Assembly (NCBI GenBank): GCA_050258735.1
Contig: JBLMZJ010000001.1
Location: forward strand, 1 to 6,533
DNA: 6,533 bases
Direction of reading: 5' to 3'
DNA from: Syntrophomonas_A sp050258735
GTDB lineage: Bacteria > Bacillota > Syntrophomonadia > Syntrophomonadales > Syntrophomonadaceae
The notes under the pieces are model-generated. The model did not search any database. It was not told the origin of the DNA and worked only from the letters and a program-made list of their open reading frames with translations. The first letter of the stretch is position 1, and each line of letters starts with the position of its first letter. This document shows positions 5,856-6,533 of this stretch, piece after piece. The position numbers were made by a program, and so were the translations under genes.

Positions 5856-5977
5856 CAGGGCAATGACAAAAGCGAATCTCTGTGTCATTGCGAAAACCCC
5901 GCTCAATCGATGTACCCCAGTACGCCTCAATCGCGAGCTTTTCCCATTCCTTGACCTTCACTCTTGTCATTGCCCTG
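5856..5977 (-). repeat. Palindromic repeat, copy 2 (inside the infC leader)
   Basis: A 122-bp imperfect palindrome bounded by perfect 14-bp inverted arms, CAGGGCAATGACAA (5856-5869) and TTGTCATTGCCCTG (5964-5977). Read on the minus strand, its core contains, in order, CGCGATTGA, CGTAC, GTAC, GATTGAGCGGGG and GAGATTCGC. The same blocks occur in the same order, with gaps equal to within one base, in copy 1 at 4571-4677 on the plus strand. A third partial arm, TGTCATTGC (5883-5891), gives an alternative local hairpin. It carries no credible gene: the open frame across it (6051-5827) has no family resemblance and spans both terminators. It looks like a REP-like or miniature non-autonomous element. 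Confidence 0.75.
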
Positions 5978-5997
5978 CCCTTGTCAATCCCATCGAC

Positions 5998-6030
5998 AAA
6001 AAGGAGCGAGTTACAAAAACTCGCTCCTTT
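5998..6030 (-). terminator. Terminator 1 of the infC leader (attenuator)
   Basis: Minus-strand hairpin with perfect 13-bp arms AAAGGAGCGAGTT (6030-6018) and AACTCGCTCCTTT (6012-6000) and a 5-base loop, ending in a run of five T (6002-5998). It lies right after the pseudoknot strand GUCAGUU. CCTTacAACTGAC in P1 could alternatively pair with GTCAGTTataAAGG, which reaches into the first bases of this stem and could act as a weak antiterminator. Because the stem is long and symmetrical it could also work weakly on the plus strand. Confidence 0.8.
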
Positions 6031-6144
6031 ATAACTGACTATAACAACCATCTGCTGTTATACAGATGCATTTAAGCCGGTTATTGACCTTACGAACGTC
6101 AGTTGTAAGGTGAGAAGACGAGCTTCTGCTTGTTACCGAGAAAT

Positions 6145-6174
6145 AGAATAACATATAATACTACCCCATTGCAA
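6145..6174 (-). promoter_or_regulatory. Candidate promoter for the infC-rpmI-rplT operon
   Basis: Reading the minus strand, TTGCAA (6174-6169) and TATTCT (6150-6145) are separated by 18 bases in the A/T-rich gap after thrS. Each hexamer matches the SigA consensus at four of six positions. Transcription would start near 6138, giving a leader of about 330 bases before infC. An inverted repeat, CCCC-N7-GGGG, overlaps the -35. Neither a better promoter nor a terminator stands out between the thrS stop and this point, so readthrough from thrS is also possible. Confidence 0.35.
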
Positions 6175-6254
6175 GGGGATGTGTTTATTTTAGTCAACCG
6201 GGCAGATATGCGGGAATCCTTCCCTACATTTCCTCCCAAATAATATGTGGCTAT

Positions 6255-6533
6255 TTATAGCGCTTTGGTCCGGATCTCTTCCTGGAGCATGGCTATGAAA
6301 TCTTCCCGTTCCATCACGCCAAGGTCGCCTTTTTGGCGGTGCCGAACGGCAATGTTGCCCGATTCCGCTTCCTTATCGCCGAGGACCAGCTGATACGGTA
6401 TCTTCTGCAACTGCCCCTCACGGATCTTATAACCGATCTTCTCGCTGCGCATATCTACCTCGGCCCGGATACCGACCTTCTGGAGTTCATCCAGGACCGC
6501 CAGGGAGTAATGATGGCTGCGCTCAGTTATCGG
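6255..6533 (-). CDS. thrS: Threonyl-tRNA synthetase, C-terminal part (5' end outside window)
   Basis: The last 92 codons of ThrS, the class II synthetase that charges tRNA-Thr in the cytoplasm. The reading frame is open to the window edge, so the first ATG inside the window (6452) is internal and not the start. The peptide begins PITERSHHYSLAVLDELQ and continues VDMRSEKIGYKIREGQLQKIPY, VLGDKEAESGNIAVR and KGDLGVM, ending TKAL. This is the HGTP anticodon-binding domain that closes ThrS; the RSEKIGYKIRE stretch and the GDKE motif are typical of the family. The catalytic domain and the N-terminal TGS and editing domains would lie upstream. The stop is TAA. No good U-tailed terminator follows it: GGGAA-GGA-TTCCC (about 6211-6223) lacks a T run. 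The downstream neighbour is the infC leader, as in many Firmicutes. Confidence 0.96.
   Translation of the reverse strand, partial: PITERSHHYSLAVLDELQKVGIRAEVDMRSEKIGYKIREGQLQKIPYQLVLGDKEAESGNIAVRHRQKGDLGVMEREDFIAMLQEEIRTKAL

Larger units (their letters stand above)
5831..6138 (-). ncRNA. infC leader RNA, probably an L20-type attenuator
   Basis: Untranslated leader between thrS and infC. In minus-strand order it has hairpin P1, ACCUUAC/GUAAGGU (6111-6105 with 6093-6087, 11-base loop), then hairpin P2, UAUAACA/UGUUAUA (6062-6056 with 6046-6040). After P2 comes GUCAGUU (6039-6033), exactly complementary to AACUGAC in the P1 loop (6104-6098), so a pseudoknot can form directly ahead of terminator 1 (6030-5998). 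A palindromic repeat copy and a second terminator follow. The known Firmicute L20 leader sits at this place and lets ribosomal protein L20 promote premature termination ahead of infC-rpmI-rplT. Assignment to that family rests on position and the pseudoknot-plus-terminator layout; no covariance model was run. The 5' end depends on the candidate promoter. Confidence 0.6.

Noticed and set aside
5856..5977. CRISPR-like or other defence array
   Set aside because: There are only two repeat copies in the window, they lie more than 1 kb apart in opposite orientation, there are no regular spacers, and there are no cas genes.
5827..6051. A 74-codon minus-strand frame across the infC leader
   Set aside because: It runs through both terminators and the palindromic repeat and resembles no protein family. 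It is a by-product of the repeat.

Overview
The window is a piece of a Gram-positive, low-to-moderate-GC bacterial chromosome. It looks like a clostridial or Syntrophomonas/Peptococcaceae-type Firmicute. That judgement rests on the gene order thrS / infC-rpmI-rplT / ysgA-type methylase / pheS-pheT, a phenylalanine T-box, an L20-type infC leader and strong AGGAGG ribosome binding sites. The genus is an inference. All real genes lie on the minus strand, so transcription runs from high to low coordinates.

In transcription order: (1) 6533-6255 is the C-terminal end of threonyl-tRNA synthetase. (2) 6254-5805 is a 450-base non-coding leader. It holds a candidate promoter, two hairpins that can form a pseudoknot, a strong terminator, a 122-bp palindromic repeat, a second near-identical terminator, and the infC Shine-Dalgarno. 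(3) 5804-4684 is the translation operon infC (AUC start), rpmI and rplT. (4) 4683-4528 holds a second copy of the palindromic repeat in the opposite orientation. (5) 4527-3730 is a SPOUT-family rRNA 2'-O-methyltransferase of the YsgA/RlmP type. (6) 3738-3459 is a small transcription unit that is easy to miss: an extended -10 promoter, a 30-codon YqzL-like ORF and a terminator. (7) 3420-3171 is a T-box riboswitch with a UUC (Phe) specifier. It controls (8) pheS (3143-2121) and pheT (2109-52).

The genes form a coherent translation neighbourhood: two aminoacyl-tRNA synthetases, an initiation factor, two large-subunit proteins and a 23S rRNA modifier. Two autoregulatory devices are readable: an L20-type attenuator plus non-AUG start for infC-rpmI-rplT, and tRNA-Phe sensing for pheST.

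The points most worth a second look are as follows. The palindromic repeat family has a conserved core, but its outer arms differ between copies while staying self-complementary. The infC attenuator terminator is duplicated on either side of one copy. A tiny YqzL-like gene lies between the methylase and pheS. PheT appears to lack its N-terminal tRNA-binding (EMAP-II-like) domain. I see no transposase, phage, CRISPR or defence genes. The only sign of mobile-type DNA is the repeat pair.
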